Notes: generated by a model not told the origin, from the letters alone. Positions 52,686 through 61,820 are shown, counted from the stretch's first letter. The stretch is DNA of 64,000 nt from Blautia parvula (GCF_020215665.1 NZ_CP084061.1:4176001-4240000); one strand, 5' to 3'. Made by a program: numbers and translations.

Positions 52686-53492
52686 TTACGGCAGGTACTG
52701 GATAGGATCCAGCGGACTTCCGTCTTTCTTCAGTTCAAAATAAAGGTTCGCACCCTCTTTTGTATAATATTTTGTAGGCTCATTGACATAGCCAAGTGTT
52801 GCTCCGGCCTCTACATACTGCTCCGGCTGGAAAGCTACATCTTTTAACTGGCCGTAAATTGCCTGGTATCCATTACCCAGGTCAACCGTTACGGTTGTTC
52901 CTGTCTCAACGCTCTCCTCAACAGAGACTACCTGTCCGTTCGCAACGGATGCAACCGGTGTATCGACCTCTGAGGAGATTGCGATTGCAGGGCTGTATTT
53001 ATATTCGTTCAGAGTGGGGAAATAAACGGTGTGTTCCATATCATAGTCAATGACTACCTGTCCGCTTACCGGCCACTCCATAAGAGAGCTCTCTGTAAAG
53101 TTCACATCCGGAGCCATTGCTGCTGCCTGGTTGTCCACCTCTGCAGATGCATCCTGCGTATCAGCTTCCGGCTGCGTATTCTCTGCTGCGGAAGCGTCTG
53201 CGGATTCATTCTGCTCTTCTGCAGGCTCCTGCACTGCTTCTGCCTGTGTATCTGCCTCTTCCGGCACTTCTCTGGTACCCTCAACCTGAGTGGTGTTGGC
53301 ATCCTGGGATTCCTCCTCAGGTTTCTCCTCTGTTGTCATTGCCTCGTCAGAAGGATTCTCCTCATTCTTGACAAGTTCCTTTTCATTCGGTGTGCTCTTA
53401 CTCCCGGACTGATATACAGCCGCACATGTTACTACTATGGCCAGCACTAAAAAACTGCTGAGAGCCACGCGGATTTTGTTTCTTTTACTCAT
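52686..53492 (-). CDS. SpoIIQ-like M23-family protein without zinc ligands
   Basis: 268 residues from ATG 53492 (GAGGTG upstream). One N-terminal membrane helix (VALSSFLVLAIVVTCAAVY), a Glu/Ala-rich linker of about 90 residues, and a LytM/M23 domain. The zinc-binding positions look changed: the H-x3-D region reads YSPAIAIS, YGHL is YGQL and the final HxH is LYFELK. It is probably a structural partner of the sporulation channel rather than a peptidase. It lies next to spoIID and behind a sigma-F-like promoter. Confidence 0.75.
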   Translation of the reverse strand: MSKRNKIRVALSSFLVLAIVVTCAAVYQSGSKSTPNEKELVKNEENPSDEAMTTEEKPEEESQDANTTQVEGTREVPEEADTQAEAVQEPAEEQNESADASAAENTQPEADTQDASAEVDNQAAAMAPDVNFTESSLMEWPVSGQVVIDYDMEHTVYFPTLNEYKYSPAIAISSEVDTPVASVANGQVVSVEESVETGTTVTVDLGNGYQAIYGQLKDVAFQPEQYVEAGATLGYVNEPTKYYTKEGANLYFELKKDGSPLDPIQYLP

Positions 53493-53543
53493 ATTCTTCA
53501 CCTCAACCTATAGTGGAGCATCCGCCCCTTTTGTTTTCATCTA

Positions 53544-53572
53544 TAGGATTGCCAGAATATGTGAACTTATAC
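53544..53572 (-). promoter_or_regulatory. Sigma-F/G-like promoter of the SpoIIQ-like gene
   Basis: Minus strand GTATA (53568-53572), 14 bp, GGCAATCCTA (53544-53553). It resembles the forespore consensus GYATA-N15-GGnnAnaHTR with one base less in the spacer. Motif match only. Confidence 0.5.
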
Positions 53573-53601
53573 ATAATTTTAAAATTCCACGCGGCTTCTC
53601 T

Positions 53602-54471
53602 TCAATTCCCTATCTCTTTTAATTTTAATTCAGGGAAAAAATAATTCAGGATTTCTTCATATTTTTTCTTCTTTCCTGCCATCTTCCGGGCTGTATACTG
53701 GCTCAGACCCACTCCGTGTCCAATCCCCTTACAGAGAAAACGCACCTCGTTCTCCAGTGTCTGAACCGTAAAACAGGAGGATGGAAGGTTCAGGATCTCT
53801 TTTAGCTTCTCCCCCTGGAATTCCTGGTTTCCCACATTGATTTCCAGTACATATCCCGCGCTGTCTGCATTTTTTATCTCAATCTCTCCTATATTTTCAA
53901 TGGAAAACCCCGGATATGTCTTCTGTATCTGCTTCTTTAGATCCTCCAGGGAAAAATAGCATCCCTGTATGTAGGAAGGACTGTTGATATCTTCTGAAGT
54001 ATCCACAGAAGGCGCATAGGAGTAGGCTTCCCCGAGAACCTCTGAGGCATCTCTGGTCTTCCCCTGGCTCAGCTCATGATAGGGAAGTTCCACCACATCC
54101 CCATCCTTCATAAGCACCTGATCTCTGGTATCTGCTGCTGCGTCCTGGAACTTCTGGAACTGCTCCAGGAACAGATCATCCATTTTTCTCCTTTTGAGTG
54201 CCTGGGACGCATTTTGAATCGTACCGGCTGCCGTTCCCTTTTTCCACTCCAGATAGAGATTATTCCTGGCAATGACTGTCTGGGCCTTTATGGCTTCGCG
54301 GGGCGCATCCCAGGATATCTGGGATGCAGTCACAGCCGGAAGATAATCTTCCATATCGGATTCCCTGGATACAGGGCATGCTTTTCTCCCGCATATGATC
54401 ACTGTCAAAAGATACGGCAGTAAAAACAACATGATAATTCCGGAAATCCCCGGACCTTTTCCTGCTTTCAT
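53602..54471 (-). CDS. spoIID: Stage II sporulation protein D (SpoIID/LytB)
   Basis: 289 residues, one N-terminal helix (IIMLFLLPYLLTVIIC) and a SpoIID domain with YLPAVTASQISWDAPREAIKAQTVIARNNLY, DAAADTRDQV and GIGHGVGLSQYTARKMA. SpoIID is the lytic transglycosylase of the engulfment machinery, acting with SpoIIP and SpoIIM. A mother-cell-type -10 CATATAAT (54499-54506) lies upstream; its -35 is unclear. Together with the neighbour it shows that this organism belongs to a spore-forming lineage. Confidence 0.88.
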   Translation of the reverse strand: MKAGKGPGISGIIMLFLLPYLLTVIICGRKACPVSRESDMEDYLPAVTASQISWDAPREAIKAQTVIARNNLYLEWKKGTAAGTIQNASQALKRRKMDDLFLEQFQKFQDAAADTRDQVLMKDGDVVELPYHELSQGKTRDASEVLGEAYSYAPSVDTSEDINSPSYIQGCYFSLEDLKKQIQKTYPGFSIENIGEIEIKNADSAGYVLEINVGNQEFQGEKLKEILNLPSSCFTVQTLENEVRFLCKGIGHGVGLSQYTARKMAGKKKKYEEILNYFFPELKLKEIGN

Positions 54472-54544
54472 ACAAAACCCGGCTGATTTCTTTCTTTTAT
54501 TATATGAATCGGCAATCTCGTCCCATGCCTCATTGCCTGATACT

Positions 54545-55108
54545 CTATTTTTTTATGATCAGCACAGGAATCGGAGGATTATTTTCCCTGTTATAGTATG
54601 TGCTCAAAATGACAACATATTTCCTGCTGTCCAAACGTTTCAGCATATCCAGGATCTTATCCCTCTCCTCAAAACCGGTATCACCTCCGCTGTAGATACA
54701 CAGACTCATGACACCACCTTTTTTCAGCAGCTCCAGACCGCTTAAAATGGCCCTCATACTGTTTTCCGGCTGTGTGGCAAGCATATGGTCACCGCCCGGC
54801 AGATATCCGAAATTAAAGAAGATACCGTCAACGGTTTCCTTCTGCTGATAAAGCCCCATATTGGTGTGGCTGTCCAGAATCAGACTCGCCCGCTCTCTGA
54901 CACCGTTTTCCTCCAGCAGCTTTTCGGTGGCTTCCAGGGCCTGCTGCTGGATATCAAAGGCTGTCACATGTCCGGTCTTACCTGCCATCCTGCACAGAAA
55001 AAGTGTGTCATTTCCATTTCCCATGGTGGCATCAATATAGTTACCGCCGGTTACTGCCTGCATTTTAAAGCTCTCATGGCACCATTCCGTAATCTGATAA
55101 GATTTCAT
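54545..55108 (-). CDS. mnmM: MnmM (YtqB) tRNA wobble-uridine methyltransferase
   Basis: 187 residues, class I SAM methyltransferase with the SAM motif YIDATMGNGNDTLFL, then FNFGYLPGGDH and the conserved C-terminus VVILSTYYNRENNPPIPVLI. YtqB proteins make mnm5s2U from nm5s2U in Gram-positive tRNA. Its start lies 6 bases after the metY stop codon on the same strand, so both form one transcript. Confidence 0.85.
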   Translation of the reverse strand: MKSYQITEWCHESFKMQAVTGGNYIDATMGNGNDTLFLCRMAGKTGHVTAFDIQQQALEATEKLLEENGVRERASLILDSHTNMGLYQQKETVDGIFFNFGYLPGGDHMLATQPENSMRAILSGLELLKKGGVMSLCIYSGGDTGFEERDKILDMLKRLDSRKYVVILSTYYNRENNPPIPVLIIKK

Positions 55109-55113
55109 CTCTT

Positions 55114-56403
55114 TTACTTTGTGCTGGCTTCCAGAGCCTGTGCCAGGTCTTCGATAATATCATCCACATTTTCAATGCCCACAGACAGGCGGATCATTCC
55201 CGGAGAAACGCCTGCTGCCACAAGCTGCTCATCATTTAACTGTCTGTGCGTATGACTTGCAGGATGCAGCACACTTGTTCTTGCATCTGCCACATGTGTC
55301 ACAATAGCTGCCAGCTTCAGGCTGTCCATGAATTTGACTGCTGCTTCCCTTCCGTCTTTTAATTCAAAGGAGATAACACCGCAGGTGCCCTTCGGCATAT
55401 ATTTTTTAGCCAGCTCATAGTATTTGTCTCCCGGAAGTCCGGCATAATTTACATGCCCCACCAAAGGATGCTCATTTAAAAATTCCGCTACCTTCTGGGC
55501 ATTATAGCAGTGACGCTCCACGCGCAGCGCCAGGGATTCCAGGCTGGCATTCAGCATAAAACAGTTTGTAGGTGATGGGATGGCTCCCAGATCGCGCATA
55601 AGCTGTGCATTGATCTTCATAATATACGCCGCTTTTCCAAACTGCTTTGTATATACAACCCCGTGATAAGATTCATCCGGTCTTGTCAGTCCGTGGAATT
55701 TATCACCATATGCATCCCAGTCGAAATTACCGCTGTCCACAATGGCTCCGCCTACCTGCATTGCATGTCCGTCCATGTATTTTGTTGTGGAATGCGTCAC
55801 AATATCAGCGCCCCACTCAAAAGGACGGCAGTTTACCGGTGTTGCAAATGTATTGTCTACAATCAGCGGTACTCCATGGGCATGTGCCAGACCGGCAAAT
55901 TTCTCAATATCCAGCACAACAAGAGCCGGATTGGCAATCGTCTCAGCAAATACAGCCTTGGTGTTGGGTTTAAACGCTTTTTCCAGCTCTTCTTCAGAGG
56001 CATCTGCATCCACAAAAGTACATTCGATTCCCATCTTCTTAGCAGTCACGCCCAGCAGATTCAATGTGCCGCCATAGATAGCAGACGCACAGATCACATG
56101 GTCCCCTGCCTCGCAGATATTAAATACAGCATAAAATGTAGCTGCCTGCCCTGATGAGGTAAGCACACCTGCCACACCGCCTTCCAAGTCAGCGATCTTA
56201 GCTGCCACCAGATCATTGGTGGGATTCTGGCATCTTGTATAGAAATAGCCATTGTCCTTCAGATCAAAGAGACGTCCCATCTCCTCAGTCGTGTCATATT
56301 TAAATGTTGTACTCTGATAAATCGGCAGGATTCTCGGCTCACCCTTTTTCGGTTTCCATCCGGACTGCACACATTTAGTTTCAATACGAAATTCTTTATC
56401 CAT
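55114..56403 (-). CDS. metY: O-acetylhomoserine sulfhydrylase (MetY)
   Basis: 429 residues, Cys/Met-metabolism PLP fold with CQNPTNDLVAAKIADLEGG, VDNTFATP and the PLP lysine in STTKYMDGHAMQVGG. Uses O-acetylhomoserine and sulfide to make homocysteine. The 5' region shows no S-box (SAM) riboswitch; instead a promoter at 56488 and a short GTAAC hairpin at 56431 lie in front. Confidence 0.92.
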   Translation of the reverse strand: MDKEFRIETKCVQSGWKPKKGEPRILPIYQSTTFKYDTTEEMGRLFDLKDNGYFYTRCQNPTNDLVAAKIADLEGGVAGVLTSSGQAATFYAVFNICEAGDHVICASAIYGGTLNLLGVTAKKMGIECTFVDADASEEELEKAFKPNTKAVFAETIANPALVVLDIEKFAGLAHAHGVPLIVDNTFATPVNCRPFEWGADIVTHSTTKYMDGHAMQVGGAIVDSGNFDWDAYGDKFHGLTRPDESYHGVVYTKQFGKAAYIMKINAQLMRDLGAIPSPTNCFMLNASLESLALRVERHCYNAQKVAEFLNEHPLVGHVNYAGLPGDKYYELAKKYMPKGTCGVISFELKDGREAAVKFMDSLKLAAIVTHVADARTSVLHPASHTHRQLNDEQLVAAGVSPGMIRLSVGIENVDDIIEDLAQALEASTK

Positions 56404-56430
56404 TGTTCTTTCCCCTTTTCATAAAATATA

Positions 56431-56458
56431 GTAACAGCCCAGGTATCTGAACTGTTAC
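56431..56458. repeat. Intergenic hairpin in the metY leader
   Basis: GTAACAG (56431-56437) / CTGTTAC (56452-56458) with inner CAG/CTG pairing. It sits between promoter and start codon of metY and shares the GTAAC/GTTAC ends of the hairpin family. Confidence 0.6.
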
Positions 56459-56487
56459 CAAAAATCCATAACCTTTATATGTGGTTC

Positions 56488-56516
56488 ATTTTACCACGAT
56501 TCTTCCCGTCAGCCAA
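56488..56516 (-). promoter_or_regulatory. Promoter of metY-mnmM
   Basis: Minus strand TTGGCT (56511-56516), 17 bp, TAAAAT (56488-56493) preceded by TGG, an extended -10. Confidence 0.6.
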
Positions 56517-56577
56517 CAGAAACTTTAGAGTGTTGGGGGGTACAAACACGCCCCGGCTGAGCAACTGCTGTTATCCA

Positions 56578-56889
56578 TCATTTACGGTAATGCTTCTGTC
56601 CGTACAGAACAACTGCCAGGAATAAAATAATACCAACAGCCAGGACGATCAGTATCTGTGCCTGTTTCATAGGATATTTCCATGCGCAGATTCCCAATGC
56701 CAGCATGTCAAGTCCTATGATACTCACACCGCCTCCGATGGTCACCATGAACTTTCTCTCATTTTCAGGCGACACGCCGCTTGAGAACCGTTCTCTCACC
56801 ATAGAAGGCTTTCCTTTTACTGCCATAAAGATGCCTGTCAGTATCACAATACAGGCAATAATCACCATCATCAAAGACTGTCTGTCCAT
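56578..56889 (-). CDS. Small DUF3784-like membrane protein
   Basis: 103 residues, three membrane helices (VIIACIVILTGIFMAV, VTIGGGVSIIGLDMLALGI and IVLAVGIILFLAVVLY) with a short basic stretch between the first two. Similar small proteins are annotated DUF3784; function unknown. It starts 15 bases after the MATE gene on the same strand and is probably in its transcript. Confidence 0.6.
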   Translation of the reverse strand: MDRQSLMMVIIACIVILTGIFMAVKGKPSMVRERFSSGVSPENERKFMVTIGGGVSIIGLDMLALGICAWKYPMKQAQILIVLAVGIILFLAVVLYGQKHYRK

Positions 56890-56904
56890 ATATTACCTCC
56901 CTTT

Positions 56905-58266
56905 TCAGAACTTATCCTTTCCGCTCTTATAATACTTTACAAACACGATGAGGAACCATGCGGGAAGGACCAGGCCTTTCAGCACACAGGAGAGACTCAG
57001 AGTCCACCACACACCATTCAGCCCAAGAGCCGTGGCCGAAAGCAGCATAGCGATCGGTATCCTGAGTGTGTTGAAAAGAATCCCTGTGACAGACGGCGGC
57101 ACAGTCTTTCCAAATCCCTGAAATGCCCCGGCTGTGGTGATCTCCATACACATGAAAAATTCCGAAATACCTATGATTCTCAGATAGTCAACTCCCATCG
57201 GAAGGACATCCTTCTCTGTAATAAAAATACGGAAGAAAAATTCCGGGAAAGCGATGAGTATAAAGCTGGTAAATACTCCCCACAAAGCCATGATCCCCAT
57301 AGCTGTCTTATATCCCTTCTTAATCCTCTCTTTTTTCCCCGCCCCATAGTTCTGGGCCACAAACGCATTTACAGCTGTTGAAAATCCGCCTGCAGCCATC
57401 CATGAAATAGATTCGATCTGGCTTCCGACCTTCTGCACCGCCACAGCCGCATCCCCCCATCCCGCGATCAGACGGGCTATCACCATGGAAATTCCGGAAA
57501 ACAACGCATCCTGTATGGCAGAGGGAAATCCAATTCTCACAATCTCACGCACATGCTGCTTTTCCGCCTTCTGTGTCAAACGAATGTGCCGGAAGATCAC
57601 CGGCTCATTCCAGACCGTTGCAAGATACAGGATAAACACAATGATCTGTGCCAATACAGTGGCAAGCGCCGCACCTGTCACCTCCATTTTGGGAAGAGGA
57701 CCAATTCCAAAGATCAAAACAGGGTCCATTACAATATTTATGACCAGACCAATGGTGGTGGCCCTGAAAGTAGCCATGGTATTGCCCATAGCAGCCAAAA
57801 TACCTGTAAAAACCTGATTCAGGAATGAAAACACGATTGCTCCGCAGGTGATCACAAGATACATTTTGGCGTCATGTATAACATCCGGGCTGTTCAGCTT
57901 AAAAAACCCGATCAGCGGTCCTGAAAACAGCACACTGATAATCCCATACAAAATCCCCAGAAGCATTCCCATGCGAATAGAACCTCTGGCATAGTCGATG
58001 GCAGCCTCCTTGTCCATAGCCCCAAGGGACTGCCCCACAGTGACCTGTCCGCCCATTCTCGGTATGGTTGTGATACCGTTTGCCAGCCACATATACATAC
58101 CGGCTGCCCCAACGGCTGCTACCGCGTTACTGCTGACGCGTCCGATCCAGATCATATCGACCAGATTGTACGCCATCTGTATTAATGATGTTCCCATAAT
58201 AGGGAACGCTAATTTTGCCAGGGAACCTGCGATAGGTCCCTCCAGCAAATCCACATTTCTTTTCAT
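56905..58266 (-). CDS. MATE family efflux transporter (second)
   Basis: 453 residues, 12 membrane helices with the MATE pattern LAFPIMGTSLIQMAYNLVDMIWIGRVS and a second-half repeat FPSAIQDALFSGISMVIARLIAGWG. It exports an unknown compound with Na+ or H+. The start ATG 58266 has only a weak ribosome site. Confidence 0.9.
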   Translation of the reverse strand: MKRNVDLLEGPIAGSLAKLAFPIMGTSLIQMAYNLVDMIWIGRVSSNAVAAVGAAGMYMWLANGITTIPRMGGQVTVGQSLGAMDKEAAIDYARGSIRMGMLLGILYGIISVLFSGPLIGFFKLNSPDVIHDAKMYLVITCGAIVFSFLNQVFTGILAAMGNTMATFRATTIGLVINIVMDPVLIFGIGPLPKMEVTGAALATVLAQIIVFILYLATVWNEPVIFRHIRLTQKAEKQHVREIVRIGFPSAIQDALFSGISMVIARLIAGWGDAAVAVQKVGSQIESISWMAAGGFSTAVNAFVAQNYGAGKKERIKKGYKTAMGIMALWGVFTSFILIAFPEFFFRIFITEKDVLPMGVDYLRIIGISEFFMCMEITTAGAFQGFGKTVPPSVTGILFNTLRIPIAMLLSATALGLNGVWWTLSLSCVLKGLVLPAWFLIVFVKYYKSGKDKF

Positions 58267-58572
58267 TTTTCTTTTAAATCCCCCAGTTTCAGACTTTAAA
58301 CTCTATACTAACAGACAATGAAAAAACCTGCAACCTCCTGCAAATACAACGACACATGTTTTCAACAGAAAAATCATTTTCCATACATGTTATCCACAAT
58401 CTATTCAGATATCCACATATAAATCCTTTATAAATCAACATTACATCATGGTATGCTTCATTACTGATCACAACATTACCATTGTATCGCATAGAAAACC
58501 ATTTTGCACTCTTTCTTTCTGATTTTTTTTATGTTACTCTTATATAAAATCAGAAAACCGGGGGAACAAAAA
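58267..58572. other. Divergent intergenic region
   Basis: 306 bases between the MATE gene and the DUF6062 gene, AT-rich. I see no RNA gene or strong promoter in it; a TATAAA box lies about 25 bases before the DUF6062 start but has no clear -35. Confidence 0.5.
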
Positions 58573-59346
58573 ATGAAGGAAAAAATATATACCATACCGC
58601 TGATGGACGCATTCCGCGCTGACGATGAATGCCCCTTTTGTTTTATTGAAAAGAATCTGGAACAGCACGCCATGGATTTTGTCCTTGGCTCCGGCGCCTC
58701 CTATATGGAAGACGATGTGCGGGCGGAGACAGATAAACTTGGATTCTGCCATGAACACTATAAAAAAATGTTTGATTACGGAAACCGCCTCGGCTGCGGA
58801 CTGATCCTCACCACACACTTTAAGAAAAAAAATGAGGAGTTAAAACAGCAGATCAAAATGTTTTCTCCAGGAAAAGCATCCATGCTGGGACATTTTAAAA
58901 AGGCAAAACTGGATGCAGACAATCCCAAGACAAATATCGGAACCTGGGTAAAGGAACAGAATCAAAGCTGCTATATCTGCGACTACTATCAAAATACATA
59001 TGTCCGCTATCTTGACACCTTCTTTGAACTGTACAGGAAAAATCCTGAATTCACAGATTTGTTCAAAAACAGCAAAGGCTTCTGCCTCTCCCATTTCGGT
59101 GACCTTGTGGAGACTGCAGAGTCCCTTCTCTCTGATAAAGAGAAGGCTTCCTTTTATGAAATTCTCTTCCCCCTCATGACTGACAACATGCAGAGGGTCA
59201 CAGATGATCTTGAATGGTTCTGTGACAAGTTTGACTACCGCAACAAGGATGCGGACTGGAAAAACTCCAGAGATGCCATTCAGCGCGGAATGCAGAAGGC
59301 CGGAAGCGGTTATCCCGCTGACCCGCCGTATAAAGCTGACAGATAA
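58573..59346 (+). CDS. DUF6062 protein with duplicated CxxC / GFCxxH modules
   Basis: 257 residues from ATG 58573, which follows GGGGGA. Two similar halves are visible: CPFC ... LGFCHEHY in the first and CYIC ... KGFCLSHF in the second, each with a CxxC pair, about 35-45 residues and GFCxxH. The pattern suggests a metal or Fe-S site built from four ligands per half, but no function is established. Otherwise helical and acidic, cytosolic. Confidence 0.7.
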   Translation: MKEKIYTIPLMDAFRADDECPFCFIEKNLEQHAMDFVLGSGASYMEDDVRAETDKLGFCHEHYKKMFDYGNRLGCGLILTTHFKKKNEELKQQIKMFSPGKASMLGHFKKAKLDADNPKTNIGTWVKEQNQSCYICDYYQNTYVRYLDTFFELYRKNPEFTDLFKNSKGFCLSHFGDLVETAESLLSDKEKASFYEILFPLMTDNMQRVTDDLEWFCDKFDYRNKDADWKNSRDAIQRGMQKAGSGYPADPPYKADR

Positions 59347-59347
59347 C

Positions 59348-59377
59348 GAAAAGGGACAGGCCTATGCGCCTGTCCCT
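59348..59377 (-). terminator. Terminator of the DUF4179 gene
   Basis: Minus strand AGGGACAGGC / GCCTGTCCCT with a 6-base loop, followed by TTTTCG. It overlaps the end of the DUF6062 gene. Confidence 0.85.
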
Positions 59378-59397
59378 CTGTCATGTTCGGAAAGTAA

Positions 59398-60426
59398 TTA
59401 TCTGAAGTGTATGGTAAACTCTTCCCCTGCCTGTTTAAAATCATTACTGAGCCTTCCGCTCTGCTCCGGGAATTTGACCGCATATGGTGTCAGATAAAGT
59501 TCTGCGGCCTCATCGCTTAGATTTCCATTTTGAATCGTAGAAATATTTAGTCTTCCTACGCCGTCACTCCATCTGGAAAGTGTAAATTCCACAGCGTTTC
59601 CACAGTCGTCAAACCCTTTCAGAACAAGATCATAGTCACATTCTCCTGTGGATGTTGAGAAATAGATTTTCTGCCCAAGAGCATTATCTGTCATTTTATT
59701 CAGATATACTTCTGTTCCATCCTCCAGTGTAAATGTTTCGTCAAGCTCCACTGTATTTGTACTCTGGGCAAGCTCCTCACCGGAAGATGAAAATTCAAAA
59801 TCCCATGTTTTGCCCATATTATCATAATCTACAAACTGTATCTCAAAATCAAGTGTCTGAGATAAATCCACATCCTTGCTGATGTCACACTCAGAAATAG
59901 ATACAATTGTTCTGTCTCCTTCCTGCTTTTCTCCGCCGGAGGCGCCATCAGAGACAGACTTTCCATTGATATATACATGGACTCCTATGATCGATTTGTT
60001 CTCATCCGTAATCTTTTCATCATATTCTCTGGTGCTGGATACTACAATCTCATCCTCATTTAGAATGACCTCATTGAGCGTCACTGTTATTCCGTTCGCG
60101 GTTACTGACTTTCCAACTACCGTCTTATATGGTTCCAAATTCTTTTTAATTCCAAGAATAGATGCAATGTCATAAGAAATAGATTTTACTGCTGCCTGGA
60201 CAACATAATGCAGCGGAGCACTTCCCACTCCCACTGCCAGGACCACTGCGGCTGCGCAGACTGCAGCAATTGGTTTCCACCTTTTTTTCTTTTTCCCTGT
60301 ACCCATAATATTTTTTGCAGCAGCTTTTTTCCAGCGCTTGTTTTCCATATCATTAGTTTCTTTTATTTTGTAATTCCCCATATCTGTCTTAACGTCATTT
60401 AACAATTCATATATATTACTGCTCAT
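59398..60426 (-). CDS. DUF4179 anti-sigma factor-like membrane protein
   Basis: 342 residues: cytosolic N-terminal part (about 1-50), one membrane helix (PIAAVCAAAVVLAVGVGSAP), and an extracytoplasmic domain that fits DUF4179 and Ig-like anti-sigma proteins. Its reading frame overlaps the sigma factor stop by 11 bases, so the two are translated together. It should hold the sigma factor at the membrane until a cell-envelope stress. Confidence 0.82.
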   Translation of the reverse strand: MSSNIYELLNDVKTDMGNYKIKETNDMENKRWKKAAAKNIMGTGKKKKRWKPIAAVCAAAVVLAVGVGSAPLHYVVQAAVKSISYDIASILGIKKNLEPYKTVVGKSVTANGITVTLNEVILNEDEIVVSSTREYDEKITDENKSIIGVHVYINGKSVSDGASGGEKQEGDRTIVSISECDISKDVDLSQTLDFEIQFVDYDNMGKTWDFEFSSSGEELAQSTNTVELDETFTLEDGTEVYLNKMTDNALGQKIYFSTSTGECDYDLVLKGFDDCGNAVEFTLSRWSDGVGRLNISTIQNGNLSDEAAELYLTPYAVKFPEQSGRLSNDFKQAGEEFTIHFR

Positions 60427-60982
60427 AACTTTTCTCTCCTTTCTGAGTGGAAAACAGTTTCCTGATTTTTCGTCTTCCCCTGGAAACTCTGTTATATATC
60501 ACATCTTTCTTCATGCCTGTCTGCCGGCTGACCTCCTCCGGTTCCATTTCCTCCACATAGAGCTTCATAAACAACTCTCGGTCCTCAGGACTCAGACAGC
60601 TGAGCATCTCTTCCATCTCCTCAGACAGCTCTTCCTCGATTATCTTCATCTGCTCCCTGTCCTCCTCTCCGGCAGTCACATCCTCCAGATTTTCTGTCTG
60701 TATCCTTTTCAGATACTTCCGCTTGTAGTCAATCGCTTTATACCTGGCGATACCTGCGATCCAGTTTACAAAACTGCTTCTCATGGGCCTGTAGGACTCT
60801 ATATTCTCCCACACAGCCAGAAACACATCATTGATACATTCCTCCTGGTAATCCTGCAATGAAAACAAGTGCTTCTTTACAATAGATTTTACAATACGTC
60901 CATAATTGTCAATTACATATTCTAGAGCTTTCTCGTTCCGGAACTTTAACTGCTCTACAAAATTATCTTCATTTATTTTCAT
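60416..60982 (-). CDS. ECF-type RNA polymerase sigma factor
   Basis: 188 residues: region 2 (YQEECINDVFLAVWENIESYRPMRSSFVNWIAGIARYKAIDYKRK) and region 4 (LSPEDRELFMKLYVEEMEPEEVSRQTGMKKDVIYNRVSRGRRKI). A short acidic linker connects them. It drives genes for envelope or other stress under control of the downstream DUF4179 partner. The 269-base region upstream is AT-rich; no clear self-promoter was found. Confidence 0.9.
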   Translation of the reverse strand: MKINEDNFVEQLKFRNEKALEYVIDNYGRIVKSIVKKHLFSLQDYQEECINDVFLAVWENIESYRPMRSSFVNWIAGIARYKAIDYKRKYLKRIQTENLEDVTAGEEDREQMKIIEEELSEEMEEMLSCLSPEDRELFMKLYVEEMEPEEVSRQTGMKKDVIYNRVSRGRRKIRKLFSTQKGEKSYEQ

Positions 60983-61251
60983 AAGCTTTCACCCGATTCT
61001 CTTTTTACTAACGGCCGTTACACTATATACTTCGTATCCTGCCAACTGATTTCTATCCATATATGAAGAAAAAATAAAAAACTTTTTCACATTTCTTTTA
61101 CTATTTCATCACAGAATCATCACATTTACAATGTATATTAGTATTTGAACAAAGCCAATAAGACTTTTTTCAAAATCTTTTTCTTTTTCATATGCCGGTA
61201 TTCCCTTATACCGGCTCTCCTTCTTTTTATATTTTTATAAAAGTAGACATG

Positions 61252-61302
61252 AAAATAAGAGGCCATAATCTATCCCCCCTCAAGGTTATGGCTTCTTATT
61301 TT
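61252..61302 (-). terminator. Terminator of the rRNA-tRNA operon
   Basis: Minus strand AAAATAAGA.GCCATAA / TTATGGC.TCTTATTTT, a long hairpin that ends in a T-rich run, 108 bases after the last tRNA. Confidence 0.8.
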
Positions 61303-61409
61303 CTGTGTAAAAATATATTCTGCGCTCAGCGCGTTTTCCATCCGAACTGTTTTTTGTACAATAAAAAACAGCTCAAATACAGAATATCTGAATTTGAACT
61401 GTCTCACAG

Positions 61410-61482
61410 TGAAGCATCGGGGATTCGAACCCCGGACAACTTGATTAAAAGTCAAGTGCTCTACCAACTGAGCTAATGCTCC
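61410..61482 (-). tRNA. tRNA-Lys (TTT)
   Basis: Cloverleaf on the minus strand: acceptor GGAGCAT / ATGCTTC (one G-T), anticodon loop CTTTTAA with TTT, T-arm CGGGG TTCGAAT CCCCG. No encoded CCA. Confidence 0.97.
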
Positions 61483-61515
61483 ATATTCAATTATCAAACT
61501 AATAGGCAATAAAAA

Positions 61516-61588
<73 letters not shown>

Positions 61589-61600
61589 GTAAAACTTGAG

Positions 61601-61674
61601 TAGCGGGGACAGGATTTGAACCTGTGACCTTCGGGTTATGAGCCCGACGAGCTTCCAGACTGCTCCACCCCGCG
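61601..61674 (-). tRNA. Initiator tRNA-fMet (CAT)
   Basis: Acceptor CGCGGGG / CCCCGCT leaves position 1:72 unpaired and the anticodon stem ends in GGG/CCC around CTCATAA, the two marks of an initiator tRNA. Confidence 0.95.
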
Positions 61675-61712
61675 TTATTAATTTATAACAGCAATAAAAA
61701 TAATTACTGAAA

Positions 61713-61785
61713 AGCCGATGATCGGACTCGAACCGATAACCTGCTGATTACAAATCAGCTGCTCTGCCAATTGAGCCACATCGGC
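61713..61785 (-). tRNA. tRNA-Thr (TGT)
   Basis: Acceptor GCCGATG / CATCGGC, anticodon loop TTTGTAA giving TGT, standard arms. Confidence 0.96.
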
Positions 61786-61820
61786 ATATTCACTTTGAAG
61801 TCTAATCTTATCAGCTAGAG

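Noticed and set aside
56404..56577. S-box (SAM) riboswitch before metY
   Set aside because: The leader is short and has only one small hairpin; none of the S-box helices or conserved loops are present.
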